Assembly: GCF_000797445.1 (NCBI RefSeq)
Contig: NZ_JSWF01000030.1
Span: forward strand, 62,001 to 126,000
Direction: 5' to 3'
DNA length: 64,000 nucleotides
Source: Lacinutrix jangbogonensis
Lineage (GTDB): Bacteria > Bacteroidota > Bacteroidia > Flavobacteriales > Flavobacteriaceae
Positions within the stretch are counted from its first letter, which is position 1. The number at the start of each line of letters is the position of its first letter. Shown in pieces: positions 51,149-60,667 of the stretch. A model generated the notes under the pieces. It saw only the letters and a list, made by a program, of their open reading frames with translations. It was not told where the DNA came from and made no database searches. A program made the translations under genes and the position numbers.

Positions 51149-52123
51149 ATGCAAAATACTTTAGACTATCAAGCCGCATTTTTAGAATATTTGGAAGCGT
51201 ATTCTAAAATTCGAGAGCCTAAAAATTTATACGAGCCTATTAATTATATACTTAAATTAGGTGGTAAACGTTTGCGTCCTGTTTTAACATTAATGACTGC
51301 TGAAATATTTAACTGCGACTATAATAAAGCATTAGATGCTGCTTTAAGTATAGAAGTGTTTCATAATTTTTCGTTAGTTCATGACGATATTATGGATGCA
51401 GCTCCATTGAGAAGAGGTCAGCAAACCGTGCATGAAAAATGGGATACCAATACTGGAATTTTGTCTGGAGACGCGATGCTTATTATGGCTTACCAGTTAT
51501 TCGAGAATTACGAGCCAGAGACCTTTCAAGGTTTAGCAAAACTATTTAGTAAAACGGCTTTAGAGGTTTGTGAAGGACAACAATATGATGTGGATTTCGA
51601 AACACGCGATGATGTTACCATTCCAGAGTATTTAAAAATGATTGAATATAAAACTGCTGTTTTGGTTGGAGCTGCCATGAAAATGGGAGCTATTGTTGCA
51701 AATGCTTCAATAAATGATCAAAATGGTATTTACGAGTTTGGTCGCTTGTTAGGAATTGCTTTCCAACTTCAAGACGATTATTTAGATGCTTTTGGTAATC
51801 CTGAAACTTTTGGAAAACAAGTTGGTGGTGATATAATTGAAAATAAAAAGACGTATTTATATTTGAAGGCTTTAGACTTTTTAAATGCTTCGGAAAGGAA
51901 TCAGTTAGAACAATTGTTCTCTGTTAATTTAGAAGATAATTTTGAAAAAATAAATACGGTAAAACAGTTTTTTACTAAATGTGGTTCTGCAGAGGCAACA
52001 AAACGAGAAATCGAGATTTATACTTTTAAGGCGTTTTCAGTTTTAGAAACATTAGATATCTCTGAAGATAAAAAATCGCTTTTAAAAGATTTTGGGAATT
52101 CACTTATGACAAGGAAAGTATAA
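51149..52123 (+). CDS. Polyprenyl diphosphate synthase
   Basis: 324 residues from ATG 51149 (MQNTLDYQAAFLEYLEAYSK). Both aspartate-rich motifs are complete: DDIMD (SLVHDDIMDAAPLRRG) and DDYLD (FQLQDDYLDAFGNPETFGKQ), with LGGKRLRPVL near residue 38. It condenses isopentenyl diphosphate on an allylic primer; the chain length cannot be read with certainty, but the residues before the first motif fit a farnesyl- or longer-chain enzyme. Eleven bases separate it from the small unknown gene at 52134. Confidence 0.88.
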   Translation: MQNTLDYQAAFLEYLEAYSKIREPKNLYEPINYILKLGGKRLRPVLTLMTAEIFNCDYNKALDAALSIEVFHNFSLVHDDIMDAAPLRRGQQTVHEKWDTNTGILSGDAMLIMAYQLFENYEPETFQGLAKLFSKTALEVCEGQQYDVDFETRDDVTIPEYLKMIEYKTAVLVGAAMKMGAIVANASINDQNGIYEFGRLLGIAFQLQDDYLDAFGNPETFGKQVGGDIIENKKTYLYLKALDFLNASERNQLEQLFSVNLEDNFEKINTVKQFFTKCGSAEATKREIEIYTFKAFSVLETLDISEDKKSLLKDFGNSLMTRKV

Positions 52124-52133
52124 GTAAATAAGA

Positions 52134-52490
52134 ATGAAACTACCAGCAACATTCGAAGATTTAATAGTAGAAGCTAATGCTTTAGAGTTATATAAAAAAC
52201 TAATCCATCAGTTAAACAAAGATTTCCTTTACGCTAATATCGACTTAGATTTCGACGAAGATATCTTGCCTACAAGTTTAAAATTATTGCTACACGATAT
52301 AGTGTATAAGCTTATTCAAGAAAAATTTAACGAGTATCTTAACCTACTTTATATTATTGATGTTCCAGAGCATAAAGTTAGAGCATTAAATGGAGACGAT
52401 ACTGTAGAATTGGCAGCTCAAGTTTCGTTTTTAATATTAAAACGCGAATGGCAAAAGGTCTGGTTTAGGAATGAATATGCAAATAAATAA
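52134..52490 (+). CDS. Small conserved-looking protein of unknown function
   Basis: 118 residues, soluble, mostly helical, acidic (IDLDFDEDILPTSLKLLLHD). Motif EHKVRALNGDDTVELAAQVS and a closing REWQKVWFRNEYANK are visible. No family recognised. Co-transcribed with the polyprenyl synthase, so a role linked to isoprenoid or quinone metabolism is possible but unsupported. Confidence 0.6.
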   Translation: MKLPATFEDLIVEANALELYKKLIHQLNKDFLYANIDLDFDEDILPTSLKLLLHDIVYKLIQEKFNEYLNLLYIIDVPEHKVRALNGDDTVELAAQVSFLILKREWQKVWFRNEYANK

Positions 52491-52583
52491 AAGTTTATTG
52501 GGATCATAGTTTTATACTTTAATCATATTCTTTTGTTGTATAAATTAAAGATGTGGTTGAAAGCGTCTATTTACTAAAATTTT

Positions 52584-52591
52584 TACATTTG
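52584..52591 (+). promoter_or_regulatory. -7 element (TACATTTG) for the kinase/regulator operon
   Basis: Perfect TAnnTTTG 27 bases before the ATG at 52619; a TTG at 52557 lies 24 bases upstream, longer than the usual spacer. It rules out the in-frame GTG at 52553 as start. Confidence 0.45.
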
Positions 52592-52618
52592 TATAATCGT
52601 AATTTACAGAAATTAGAT

Positions 52619-55504
52619 ATGCGCCAAAGAGTTTGCATCATTATTATATTGTTTTTCCTTTCGTTCAAAATATTTGGACAGGAGGTAATAACGATGCATG
52701 CTGAAAAAATTTCCGAATTACCGGATTCTGATTTTTATGGTGTTCACCAAGATTCTAAATTGAATTACTGGTTTGTTGCAAACACAGGACTTTATAAGTT
52801 TGATGGTGTTGGTTATTATAAATATGCTAATGACACCTCTAATAAACAATTAGCGTTTTTCAATATTAAAGAGGATAATCTTGGTAGAATTTGGGTAAAT
52901 AGTTTGAAGGGAGAATTTTTCTGTTTAAAAAACAATACATTAGAATTAATTTATAGTGCAGAAAAGGAAAGTGATGGCGAATTAAGTTACGAAGTCTTTG
53001 ACAATAAATTGTATTACAAAGTCACGGCAACGAATGAAATTTTTAGCATTGACATTGATACAAAAAAGCGTTCCAAAGTAGCTGTAGATGATTGTCAGAA
53101 TTGGAATCAGTTTGTGATTTTTAAAGAACAATTAATCTTTAAAAACGCAAAGAATAATTTGGTAAGCTTTAATGTTGATACATTACAAAAGAACAATAAT
53201 ATTTTAGGTTTAGGAAATAATGTTTTGAGAATCAGAACAACAAAAAACCATTGTTTTATTATTTCTGAAGATAGAAAATTTAAAAAGAAAATAGAATTAT
53301 TGTATCAGAATAAATTGATTAAGTTGGAGCTTCCTTTATTTTTAAATAAGAATAAAATCCTTAAAATAACCGAAGACTTACAAGGCAATTTATTGTTTTC
53401 TACAACAAAAGGTTTGTTGTTTACAAAATTAAAAGACAATCAATTTATTAATAAAACCGTCTTGTTTCATAATAAATCGATTTCTGATGCTATTCAAGAT
53501 CAATTTGGTAATTATATAGCTACATCTAATAATGAAGGTGTTTTCTTTTTTGAACCTTCTTTTGAAAAAGTGCTGGTTAAAGAAAATTCATTCTTAAAAT
53601 CCAATAAACTATCTGTTATTCAGAAAACAATAAACAATCATTTTTTAATTGGAGATATTTTTGGGAACGTATATTTTACGGAGTTATCCAACACTGTGGA
53701 TCACGTGGTTTCAAAAAAAGTAAAAAGCAGAATACACGAGACTTTTTTTGATGATAACACGGGTAGTACTTTTATACTATCAGAAAATGATTTAACAGTT
53801 ATTACAAATAAAAATAGATTAATAACTAAACCTTTAGCAGTAAAAGATATTGATGTAATAGATAATAATACTTTTTTAATTTGTGCCTCGACTGCGGCTG
53901 TTGTAAATAAAATAGGTGACAATGGTTTTGAGAGTATTGATAATTTAAGACGTAAAAGAAGTTTTTCTGGAGTTTATATTAAAAAAGACAGCAGTTATTG
54001 TATTGCATTTGTAGACGGTGTGCATGTTATTAAAAACGGATCGATAAAACCTTTATTTTATAAAAGAGAAAATTTTTATGCGCAACATATAGAAAAAGGA
54101 GATTCTTGTTTATGGTTTTTAGATAAAAATGGCGAAGTATTTTATTTGACAGAAGAAGGGATTATAAAAAAAATACCTTCGGATAAAATCAAAAAATTAA
54201 AAAAAATAGGAAACAAAATTTATTATTTATCACGTAATGCTATTGGTTTTATTAATACAAAATCAAATAAACTAACAGTGATATATACAATCAAAAATAT
54301 TTTACTGAATGCAAAAATCAAAGATTTTGACATTATCGATAACTCTATAATACTCGCGACTAATAAAGGCGGATTTATTTCAAGTTTAAATAAAAAGGAA
54401 AAGATAAATACAATATTGCCAAAAACGTATGTAAAAGAGTTTACAGTAAACAATAAAAAAAAAGAAGACTATAAAAATGTTGTTTTTAAATATGATGAAA
54501 ATAACATAGCAATCACAATTAGAAATCAAGATGCTTTAGGAATATTAAAATATAATTATCAATATAAATTATCTAACAATGAGACCTGGGTTGATATTCC
54601 TAATATAGAATCTTCTCTACGATTTTATAATTTACAAGATGGAGACTATAACATCACCATTAGAACGCGCAATAGTTCTTTAGTCGAAATTCATTCACTA
54701 CCAATAAAATTCACTATTAAACTACCCTTTTGGAAAACGGTTTGGTTTCTTACATTTAGTTTCATTTTATTACTTGGCAGTGTGCTTGTCTATATGCGTT
54801 TTAGAATACAAACATTGAATCGAAAACAAACCTTGCAGTTAGAAAAAGTAACTTTAGAAAAAAACTTGGCATTCTCTAAATTGCAAAACTTGAAGAATCA
54901 AATGAATCCTCATTTTATGTTTAATGCTATGAATTCAATTCAATCTTTAATATTAAAAGGAAAGAAGCAAGAAGCTTATACGTATCTCACAAAATTTTCG
55001 CAGTTAATTCGTGAAAACCTTAATAGAAGTGAAAAAACTTTTGTTTATATTGATGAAGAAATTAGTTTGTTAGACGCTTATTTAGAATTAGAGAAATTAC
55101 GTTTTAAAACAAATTTCAACTATCAAATTGTTGCTAATAATATAGAAGCTATTAAAGTACCTACCATGATTATTCAGCCTTTTGTAGAAAATGCAATAAA
55201 ACATGGGTTGTTGCATAAAGATGGGTTGAAAGTATTAACCATAACATTTACTCAAACAAATGTAATTACTTGTGTTATTGAAGATAATGGTATTGGTAGG
55301 CAAGCCTCTCAACACATTAATGAAAACAAGATTGGTAAACCAAAATCTTTTTCAACTGGAGCTATTGCTAAACGTTTTAATTTACTAAAAGAATCCTATA
55401 ACGTAGATTTAGGATTTGAATATATAGATTTGGAAGACAATAATGGAAGTGCAATAGGAACGCGAGTGATAATAAAAATACCATATGTTTTAGAAGATGA
55501 ATAA
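52619..55504 (+). CDS. Propeller-type sensor histidine kinase, LytS type
   Basis: 961 residues from ATG 52619. Signal peptide MRQRVCIIIILFFLSFKIFG, two-component regulator propeller repeats (about 30-600, e.g. QDSKLNYWFVANTGLYKFDG, IKEDNLGRIWVNSLKGEFFC), Y_Y_Y domain (about 640-700, DGDYNITIRTRNSSL), one membrane segment (WFLTFSFILLLGSVLVYMRF), a coiled linker and a His_kinase domain with His765 in NPHFMFNAMNS and an N-box NAIKHGL and DNGIGRQAS. It partners the LytTR regulator whose gene overlaps it by 8 bases. Ligand unknown; such sensors often detect polysaccharides, but no polysaccharide locus is adjacent. Confidence 0.92.
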   Translation: MRQRVCIIIILFFLSFKIFGQEVITMHAEKISELPDSDFYGVHQDSKLNYWFVANTGLYKFDGVGYYKYANDTSNKQLAFFNIKEDNLGRIWVNSLKGEFFCLKNNTLELIYSAEKESDGELSYEVFDNKLYYKVTATNEIFSIDIDTKKRSKVAVDDCQNWNQFVIFKEQLIFKNAKNNLVSFNVDTLQKNNNILGLGNNVLRIRTTKNHCFIISEDRKFKKKIELLYQNKLIKLELPLFLNKNKILKITEDLQGNLLFSTTKGLLFTKLKDNQFINKTVLFHNKSISDAIQDQFGNYIATSNNEGVFFFEPSFEKVLVKENSFLKSNKLSVIQKTINNHFLIGDIFGNVYFTELSNTVDHVVSKKVKSRIHETFFDDNTGSTFILSENDLTVITNKNRLITKPLAVKDIDVIDNNTFLICASTAAVVNKIGDNGFESIDNLRRKRSFSGVYIKKDSSYCIAFVDGVHVIKNGSIKPLFYKRENFYAQHIEKGDSCLWFLDKNGEVFYLTEEGIIKKIPSDKIKKLKKIGNKIYYLSRNAIGFINTKSNKLTVIYTIKNILLNAKIKDFDIIDNSIILATNKGGFISSLNKKEKINTILPKTYVKEFTVNNKKKEDYKNVVFKYDENNIAITIRNQDALGILKYNYQYKLSNNETWVDIPNIESSLRFYNLQDGDYNITIRTRNSSLVEIHSLPIKFTIKLPFWKTVWFLTFSFILLLGSVLVYMRFRIQTLNRKQTLQLEKVTLEKNLAFSKLQNLKNQMNPHFMFNAMNSIQSLILKGKKQEAYTYLTKFSQLIRENLNRSEKTFVYIDEEISLLDAYLELEKLRFKTNFNYQIVANNIEAIKVPTMIIQPFVENAIKHGLLHKDGLKVLTITFTQTNVITCVIEDNGIGRQASQHINENKIGKPKSFSTGAIAKRFNLLKESYNVDLGFEYIDLEDNNGSAIGTRVIIKIPYVLEDE

Positions 55505-56261
55505 TTCTATAAAAGCCATAATTGTAGACGACGAGATTCATGCTCGAGAGAATCTAATATACTTGTTAGATAATTTCTGTGCGAACGTAACTGTTATAGG
55601 AGAAGCATCAAACGTAGATACTGCCATAGGTTTAATAGAATCGTTGCGTCCCAATCTTGTGTTTTTAGATATAGAAATGCCCAGGAAAAATGGGTTTGAA
55701 TTAATGAGTCATTTTAAAACTATAGATTTTCAAGTCATATTTATAACAGCTTACGACCAATACGCTATTAAGGCCTTTGAAGTATCTGCCATAGATTATC
55801 TTTTAAAACCAATAGCTATTGATAGACTAAAAGGCGCTATAGAAAAAGTCTTATTACAAGAAGAACAATTACAAATAACCGAACGTTTTCAGGCTTTAAA
55901 AGAAAACAACAATCAAAAAAGTATAAAGCGATTATCCATCCCTTATAAAAGTGATTACGTAATTATTTCTATTGCAGATATTATTTTAATAGAAGCAGAT
56001 AGAATGTATAGTAATTTATGTGTGGAAGGAAAATTAGCAAGTAAAACCTATACATATGCAAAAAAATTACGTGATTTTGAAGACATTTTCGATGATTTAG
56101 ATAATTTTATACGCATTCATCGCTCGTGGATTATCAATATTAATTACTTACAATCGTATTCAAAGAAAGATAAAGAAGTTCTTTTAATAAACAATAAACG
56201 GATTCCCGTAAGCAAAAGTTATAAGGAAAAACTAGAAAAACTTTTAGGTTTCGACGCTTAA
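55497..56261 (+). CDS. LytTR-family response regulator
   Basis: 254 residues. Receiver domain with VDDE pocket, phosphoacceptor Asp58 (VFLDIEMP), Lys in LLKPIA, then LytTR domain (about 145-250; DIILIEADRMYSNLCVEGKL, NFIRIHRSWIININYLQSYS). Cognate regulator of the propeller kinase, 8-base overlap. A terminator follows at 56302. Confidence 0.93.
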   Translation: MNNSIKAIIVDDEIHARENLIYLLDNFCANVTVIGEASNVDTAIGLIESLRPNLVFLDIEMPRKNGFELMSHFKTIDFQVIFITAYDQYAIKAFEVSAIDYLLKPIAIDRLKGAIEKVLLQEEQLQITERFQALKENNNQKSIKRLSIPYKSDYVIISIADIILIEADRMYSNLCVEGKLASKTYTYAKKLRDFEDIFDDLDNFIRIHRSWIININYLQSYSKKDKEVLLINNKRIPVSKSYKEKLEKLLGFDA

Positions 56262-56301
56262 TTTTTCATTCGGAAACATTTTTATGGTATTGGGAAAGAA
56301 T

Positions 56302-56335
56302 AAAAGGCATCCTCGCAAGGGATGCTTTTCTTTTG
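56302..56335 (+). terminator. Terminator of the kinase/regulator operon
   Basis: Arms AAAAGGCATCC and GGATGCTTTT with one bulged G and a 7-nt loop, followed by a T-rich stretch. An ATG at 56322 lies in it and is not a start. Confidence 0.65.
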
Positions 56336-56360
56336 CTTTAGAAATCATAAAAATATTACA

Positions 56361-58595
56361 ATGAAAACAAAATTACTTTTATTACTCGTATTAACATATT
56401 CTGGATTAATGGCACAAACAGCGACATCGGAATATTTATTTACCAATGGAGATATAACAAATGGTGTAAATTCTGTTGCATTAACACAGACAGGAACTAG
56501 TCACTCGCTAATAGATGGAATCGATGGCCTTACTAATAACGGCATGTTGCTAAATGGTGATGCTTTTAATAATCCAAGTTGGATTACAGATGGTGGTAAT
56601 GACAATAGTGATTATTCTATTGGGTTTTGGATAAAAACAGACGAAAACTCGGCAGTTGAACAGGAGATTATTAATCAGTTCTCTGCCTACGGATGGAAGT
56701 TTACGCTATTAAATGGAAATCTTACTTTTAGAGGTAAATTTTTTACAGATGGAACTTCGTCTGCAAACCAACCGGCAACATATACTTACACTTATAATAA
56801 TATAGCAGATGACGAATGGCATTATATTGTGGCTACTTTAGATAAATCTGCCGAAGCTATTTTAGGTGGAGGAGGAGCAGAATATTCAAGAGTACGTTAT
56901 AAAGTTTATGTGGACAAAGTGTTGGTTTCTAATCAAGAAATTCAAAAAGTAAATGTTGGAAATCATTATGCATTACAAAACAGCGCACAACTTTTTATTG
57001 GAGATAATGAAGACTTAAATGGTAATAGATATTTAGGCGGAATAGATAATATTCGATACTACAATGGATTGTTAGACCAAACGGATATTAATGCGCTATA
57101 CACAGAGTATTTTGCAAGAGCACCAAAAGCATTTTTTGTAAATCAAGCAGCTACAGGAAATAACGATGGCTCTTCTTGGACAGATGCCTATACTAATTTA
57201 CAAGATGCAATAACACAAGCTGACGTTATAAGCGATGAAATATGGATAGTACAAGGCACCTATATTCCTGATGCTTCCCTTAAAACGAAATCATTTTTAA
57301 TAAATAACAGTATTAAGCTATATGGCGGATTTAATGGAACAGAATCTTTACTTTCTGAAAGAGATTGGAGAGCAAATGAAACTATCCTATCCGGCGATTT
57401 AAGTAATAATGATACAAATAGTATGGTATATAATGACGCAAGTAGAACCGACAACGCCTATAGAGTTGTAGTCTTAAATGCCGAAGATGTATTGCTAGAT
57501 GGATTAACAATTTCTGGAGGAAATGCTATGCATAGCTCTATTAATGGATATCAAAAAGGAGCGGGAATTCATAAAACATCTCCCATTAACAGTATAAATG
57601 TTAAGAATTGTACTATTAAAAATAATATTGCACGAACAGCAACAGGTATTTACGCAGAGTTTAGTGCAAATGCAATGGTAAATATTTCAAAATGTGTGTT
57701 TGAAAACAATTTGGGTAAACACTCTGTAGCTTACTATATTCGTTCTAATGCTAACCTAACAGAAGTTAATATAGATAATTCACTATTTACCCAAAATAGA
57801 GTAGAAGATATAACAGGATTCGATGGTTTAACAGGAAGTGCCGGATCTGTAAGTGTTAATAATGGAGGATCATTAAATGCTAATATTTCAAATTGTACAA
57901 TTGCAGACAATATTGAAAATGGAACACATACTGCACTTGCTTCTGTTGGTGTATTAGCAACAGCCAGATATAATGGTAATATGAACGTAGAGGTTTACAA
58001 TACTATTTTTTGGAATAATAGCCGATTAAGTAGTACAACTCCACAAGCTAATAGCATTGGGAGAATTACTGCTAGTAATTTTGCTAATATGCTTACAATT
58101 TCCAATTGTATAACTCCAGAAAGCGTATCTGGATATGCAGGAACAGTTAATGAGAGTATTATGTATACTTCAGATCCAGTATGGTTATCCAATACTGGAA
58201 ATCTTAGATATCGTTTGCCAACAACTTCACCTGGATACAATACTGGAGATAATGTTCAAGTTGTTAATGGACTTGAAGGAGATTTAGCAGGACAAATAAG
58301 AATAGCCGAAGGAACTATAGAAATAGGAGCTTTTGAATCGGAATCTGCGACGCTATCACTACAATTAGATACTTTTGTTTCTACTTTTGTGTATCCTAAC
58401 CCTACAGCAAATTATGTGACCATTAAAAGTAGTAAAAAAGTAAACTTAGTGACTGTCTATTCCGCAACAGGAAAAGAAGTATTTAAAATAAAAAACCAAA
58501 ATAGAATAGATTTAAGCAGATTACCAAATGGTATCTATTTCCTTTGCATTGAATTAGATACTCAAAGCGTAGTAAAAAAAATCATGAAAAAATAA
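56361..58595 (+). CDS. Secreted LamG / parallel beta-helix protein with T9SS sorting domain
   Basis: 744 residues from ATG 56361 (MKTKLLLLLVLTYSGLMAQT). After the signal peptide a LamG-like concanavalin-type domain (about 60-250; SIGFWIKTDENS, EWHYIVATLDKSAE, LFIGDNEDLNGNRYLGGIDN) is followed by a right-handed beta-helix (about 255-660; FVNQAATGNNDGSSWTDAYT, ISGGNAMHSSINGYQKGAGI) and a T9SS tail (VYPNPTANYVTIKSSKKVNL ... GIYFLCIELDTQSV). No catalytic motif. Downstream neighbour of the propeller kinase/regulator pair; regulation by that pair is a possibility, not shown. Confidence 0.88.
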   Translation: MKTKLLLLLVLTYSGLMAQTATSEYLFTNGDITNGVNSVALTQTGTSHSLIDGIDGLTNNGMLLNGDAFNNPSWITDGGNDNSDYSIGFWIKTDENSAVEQEIINQFSAYGWKFTLLNGNLTFRGKFFTDGTSSANQPATYTYTYNNIADDEWHYIVATLDKSAEAILGGGGAEYSRVRYKVYVDKVLVSNQEIQKVNVGNHYALQNSAQLFIGDNEDLNGNRYLGGIDNIRYYNGLLDQTDINALYTEYFARAPKAFFVNQAATGNNDGSSWTDAYTNLQDAITQADVISDEIWIVQGTYIPDASLKTKSFLINNSIKLYGGFNGTESLLSERDWRANETILSGDLSNNDTNSMVYNDASRTDNAYRVVVLNAEDVLLDGLTISGGNAMHSSINGYQKGAGIHKTSPINSINVKNCTIKNNIARTATGIYAEFSANAMVNISKCVFENNLGKHSVAYYIRSNANLTEVNIDNSLFTQNRVEDITGFDGLTGSAGSVSVNNGGSLNANISNCTIADNIENGTHTALASVGVLATARYNGNMNVEVYNTIFWNNSRLSSTTPQANSIGRITASNFANMLTISNCITPESVSGYAGTVNESIMYTSDPVWLSNTGNLRYRLPTTSPGYNTGDNVQVVNGLEGDLAGQIRIAEGTIEIGAFESESATLSLQLDTFVSTFVYPNPTANYVTIKSSKKVNLVTVYSATGKEVFKIKNQNRIDLSRLPNGIYFLCIELDTQSVVKKIMKK

Positions 58596-58623
58596 AGGGC
58601 GTTATTATTAATTTTTTGAATCC

Positions 58624-58678
58624 AACCTTTAAAATTCGCCTTTCTCTTTTTAGAAATAAAAAGGAAAGGCTAAAGGTT
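58624..58678. terminator. Long compound hairpin between convergent genes
   Basis: Outer arms AACCTTTA / TAAAGGTT and inner arms GCCTTTCTCTTTTTA / TAAAAAGGAAAGGC (one bulge) with loop GAAA. It probably ends transcription from both sides; the length is unusual for a simple terminator. Confidence 0.7.
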
Positions 58679-58704
58679 TGATTTTGAGATAAGTATTATT
58701 AATT

Positions 58705-59148
58705 TTATAATTTAAAATAACTAAAATAATCTTTGGTTAAGCCCTCTAGTTTTTTGGTATACAATTTAATGTTTGTATTGTTTTTAGCATCTTTTAAGTT
58801 TGAGATTTCATCTAAAATTGGAACAAGTACGATATGAAGTTGATCATGTGCTTCACCTTTCATATTGCAACTTTTAATAATGTAGCTGGTTTGCGTAGAT
58901 AATAAATTACCTAATGCTTTTCCATCTATAGATGCGTTGTTTTTTAAAATAGAATCGATACGTTTCATGCCAATATGGGTTTCTTTATTTGCAACCCATT
59001 TCTCGCCATGGTTCATTTTTAGTTGTACAGTATCTAAAAGCGAAATGTCTTCAATTTCAGAACTGTTTTTTTCTATTTTTTCACCTTCAGTTTTACAACC
59101 AAAAAGCAAAGCAAGAACTAGTAGTGCTGCAATGTGTTTTATCTTCAT
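58705..59148 (-). CDS. Small lipoprotein next to the nos cluster, unknown function
   Basis: 147 residues. Lipoprotein signal with Cys18 (LLFGCKTEGEK). Helical, with HGEKWVANKETHIGMKRIDS (about 48-67) and CNMKGEAHDQLHIVLVPILD (about 94-113), containing several His/Met/Cys residues that could bind a metal. It follows nosY by 36 bases on the same strand with no terminator between, so it is likely the last gene of the nos operon. No family recognised; a copper-related role is an inference only. Confidence 0.65.
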   Translation of the reverse strand: MKIKHIAALLVLALLFGCKTEGEKIEKNSSEIEDISLLDTVQLKMNHGEKWVANKETHIGMKRIDSILKNNASIDGKALGNLLSTQTSYIIKSCNMKGEAHDQLHIVLVPILDEISNLKDAKNNTNIKLYTKKLEGLTKDYFSYFKL

Positions 59149-59184
59149 AATTTCTAGTATTAAAATGCCAATTATTAGCTTGAC

Positions 59185-59967
59185 TTAAAAGTCTTTTTTC
59201 TTCGATTTATAGACTATTCGCAAAACGGGTAAAACTACCCAAATAATTAATGTTACGAAAGATACAATAAGCCCGAAACTTGTACCAAAAAATTGCTTAA
59301 AAACGGCTCCAGTATAGCCTAAAAGAGCTGAGATATCTAATTTTAATAATATTAATGTTCGCGAGAGGTCGATTGGGTTTAACATCGTTCCAATTAAAGA
59401 AAGTTTGTCTAAAGGATAGTCTTCAAACATAATAAGTGTCATTAAAAATAATCCGTCGTAAATAACAGCAAGAAACAGCCAAAGTAAAATGGCGTAACCA
59501 AATCCTTTAATTTTATTTTCGTTAGACATAGCAATATTAAATGCCAATGCTGTGAATATTAAGGTCAAAAAGGTGCCTGTAATTAGTAGTAAAGAAAAGT
59601 CCCATATCGCGCTACTTTCGAACAAACCATAGCATACAAACGGAAGCCCTAAACCTAAAATTAAACTCATAGAAAGTGATAAAGCGACACCTAAATATTG
59701 TCCTAAAAATATGGAAGAACGCTTTAGTGGTTGTGCTAATAAAAGTTCTGTAAACTCTTTGGAGTTATAATAATACATAACACCAAAAATGGTTCCAATT
59801 AATGGAACAAGAACAATTATAACATTCATTAAAGTAATGACTGCTTTAGAGAGGTCGTTGTTTAAAAATAAGAGTACAACTCCTAACAATAAATAAAATG
59901 CAAAATAGACGTAACTCCAACGACTACGCATTAAATCGTAAAAACTATATTTTAATATTTTAAGCAT
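59185..59967 (-). CDS. nosY: NosY, permease of the NosDFY copper/sulfur transporter
   Basis: 260 residues with six membrane segments, typical of ABC-2 type permeases (RSRWSYVYFAFYLLLGVVLL, GTIFGVMYYYNSKEFTELLL, QPLKRSSIFLGQYLGV). In the Nos system it acts with NosF and NosD to deliver sulfur or copper for the CuZ centre of NosZ. It overlaps nosF by 8 bases. Confidence 0.9.
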   Translation of the reverse strand: MLKILKYSFYDLMRSRWSYVYFAFYLLLGVVLLFLNNDLSKAVITLMNVIIVLVPLIGTIFGVMYYYNSKEFTELLLAQPLKRSSIFLGQYLGVALSLSMSLILGLGLPFVCYGLFESSAIWDFSLLLITGTFLTLIFTALAFNIAMSNENKIKGFGYAILLWLFLAVIYDGLFLMTLIMFEDYPLDKLSLIGTMLNPIDLSRTLILLKLDISALLGYTGAVFKQFFGTSFGLIVSFVTLIIWVVLPVLRIVYKSKKKDF

Positions 59968-60667
59968 GATTGTCTGTTAATATGGACGCAATCGCATGTT
60001 CAAAATCTGGCTGATTGGTCTTGGTTTTTAATTCTTGAATAGAGCCTTTAAAATATATTTTGCCTTCTAAAAGAAATACAATTTCGTCTGACACTTCTTC
60101 AACAAAACTCATGATGTGAGACGTAATTAAAATGGTTTTCCCTTTGGCTTTCTCTTTCTGAATTAAATCTTTTAATCTAATTAAAGAAATAGGGTCTAAA
60201 CCCGTTGTTGGCTCGTCTAAAATAATTAGAGGACTATCGAACATAAAGGCTAGCACAAGGTTTACTTTTTGCTTGGTTCCTCCAGAAAGCGTTCCTAGTT
60301 TTTTGTCTAAAAATGGTTCAAGTTTAAATAAGTCTATTAATTGTACCTCTGCATTTGTGAAGGCACGTAAATCCTTAATCATTTTAATTAATTCCTTAAC
60401 TTTTAAATTACTTGGAAAGTTTGCTATTTGAGGCAAGTAGTCAATTTTATGTCTGTATTCTGAATTTTTTTTAATGTTTTCGCCAAGTACAGTAATATTG
60501 CCTTGGTCTGGAATAACCATTCCTAAAACCGACTTGATTAATGTTGTTTTTCCAGAACCATTTGGACCAAGAACAGCAAAAATACCACCTTCATTAATGG
60601 TTAGATTCAAGCCGCTTAATACTTGGTTTTTACCGAATTTTTTATGTAAATTTTCAATCGTTACCAT
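59960..60667 (-). CDS. nosF: NosF, ATPase of the NosDFY transporter
   Basis: 235 residues, ABC ATPase: Walker A GPNGSGKTTLI (about 35-45), signature LSGGTKQKVNL, Walker B with PLIILDEPTTGLDP, and switch His in TSHIMSF. It energises NosY. It overlaps nosD by 7 bases. Confidence 0.93.
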   Translation of the reverse strand: MVTIENLHKKFGKNQVLSGLNLTINEGGIFAVLGPNGSGKTTLIKSVLGMVIPDQGNITVLGENIKKNSEYRHKIDYLPQIANFPSNLKVKELIKMIKDLRAFTNAEVQLIDLFKLEPFLDKKLGTLSGGTKQKVNLVLAFMFDSPLIILDEPTTGLDPISLIRLKDLIQKEKAKGKTILITSHIMSFVEEVSDEIVFLLEGKIYFKGSIQELKTKTNQPDFEHAIASILTDNHA

